A stretch of DNA of 5,038 nucleotides from Pseudomonadota bacterium (GTDB lineage Bacteria; Pseudomonadota; Gammaproteobacteria; Acidiferrobacterales; Sulfurifustaceae): NCBI GenBank assembly GCA_020354085.1, contig CP070641.1, positions 663,523 to 668,560 of the forward strand, in the 5' to 3' direction. The notes under the pieces are model-generated. The model ran no database searches and was not told the DNA's origin. It saw nothing but the letters and a program-made list of their open reading frames with translations. Shown piece after piece: positions 4,937 to 5,038 of the stretch; position 1 is the first letter of the stretch, and every line of letters starts with the position of its first letter. The translations under genes were made by a program, and so were the position numbers.

Positions 4937-5038
4937 CTACTTCTTGCGTCGGCGACGCGCACCTATCCGGAGACGGAGCGCATTCAGCTTGATGAAACCC
5001 TCCGCATCCTTTTGGTTGTAGGCGCCACGGTCTTCCTC
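4937..5038 (-). CDS. argG: Argininosuccinate synthase, C-terminal end (partial)
   Basis: The last 33 codons and the TAG stop of a gene that enters from the right edge. The peptide includes EEDRGAYNQKDAEGF followed by IKLNALRLRI and ends in a basic ARRRRKK tail. GAYxQxDAxGFIxLNALRLR is the characteristic C-terminus of ArgG, which forms part of the subunit contact of the tetramer. The enzyme joins citrulline and aspartate with ATP to make argininosuccinate in arginine synthesis. The active-site regions are outside the window. The frame is intact up to the edge. The basic tail after LRLRI is variable in the family and not a concern. Confidence 0.9.
   Translation of the reverse strand, partial: EEDRGAYNQKDAEGFIKLNALRLRIGARRRRKK

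Overview
The window comes from a GC-rich proteobacterium. The ArgG tail, the class of sigma/anti-sigma pair and the PpnP and EamA sequences fit a gamma- or betaproteobacterium, but a species cannot be named. It looks like ordinary chromosome: no tRNA, rRNA, insertion sequence, CRISPR array, phage gene or origin was seen.

Left half, + strand (1-2968): a stress-response module that appears complete apart from the start of its first gene. It opens with the C-terminal end of an ECF sigma factor (1-123), then a small soluble zinc-motif anti-sigma factor (129-374). A 230-base gap holds a weak terminator-like hairpin, a candidate ECF promoter and a perfect 19-bp inverted repeat at the predicted transcript start. 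Four tightly packed genes follow. They are a secreted four-cysteine peptide of the DUF2282/BufA family (605-856), a DUF692 multinuclear iron oxygenase (MNIO, BufB, 860-1735), its DUF2063 partner protein (BufC, 1719-2522) and a DoxX-type membrane protein (2519-2968). This is the bufferin (gig) layout. The oxygenase and its partner are expected to modify cysteines of the precursor, which is then exported to bind copper or similar metals in the periplasm. The sigma/anti-sigma pair is the likely sensor and switch.

Right half, - strand (2993-5038): in transcription order, the last 33 codons of argG (argininosuccinate synthase), an EamA/DMT-family permease, ppnP (small cupin nucleoside phosphorylase), and, after a 72-base gap, a divergent DUF2064 nucleotidyltransferase-fold protein whose signature motifs are degraded. 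The first three are close enough to share a transcript. The DUF2064-like gene converges on doxX, with an 8-bp GC-rich hairpin between the two ends.

Points most worth a second look: the sigma/anti-sigma/bufferin module; the inverted repeat at the start of its mRNA; an extensive nested hairpin (7 + 11 bp) inside the doxX coding sequence; and the motif-degraded DUF2064 protein.
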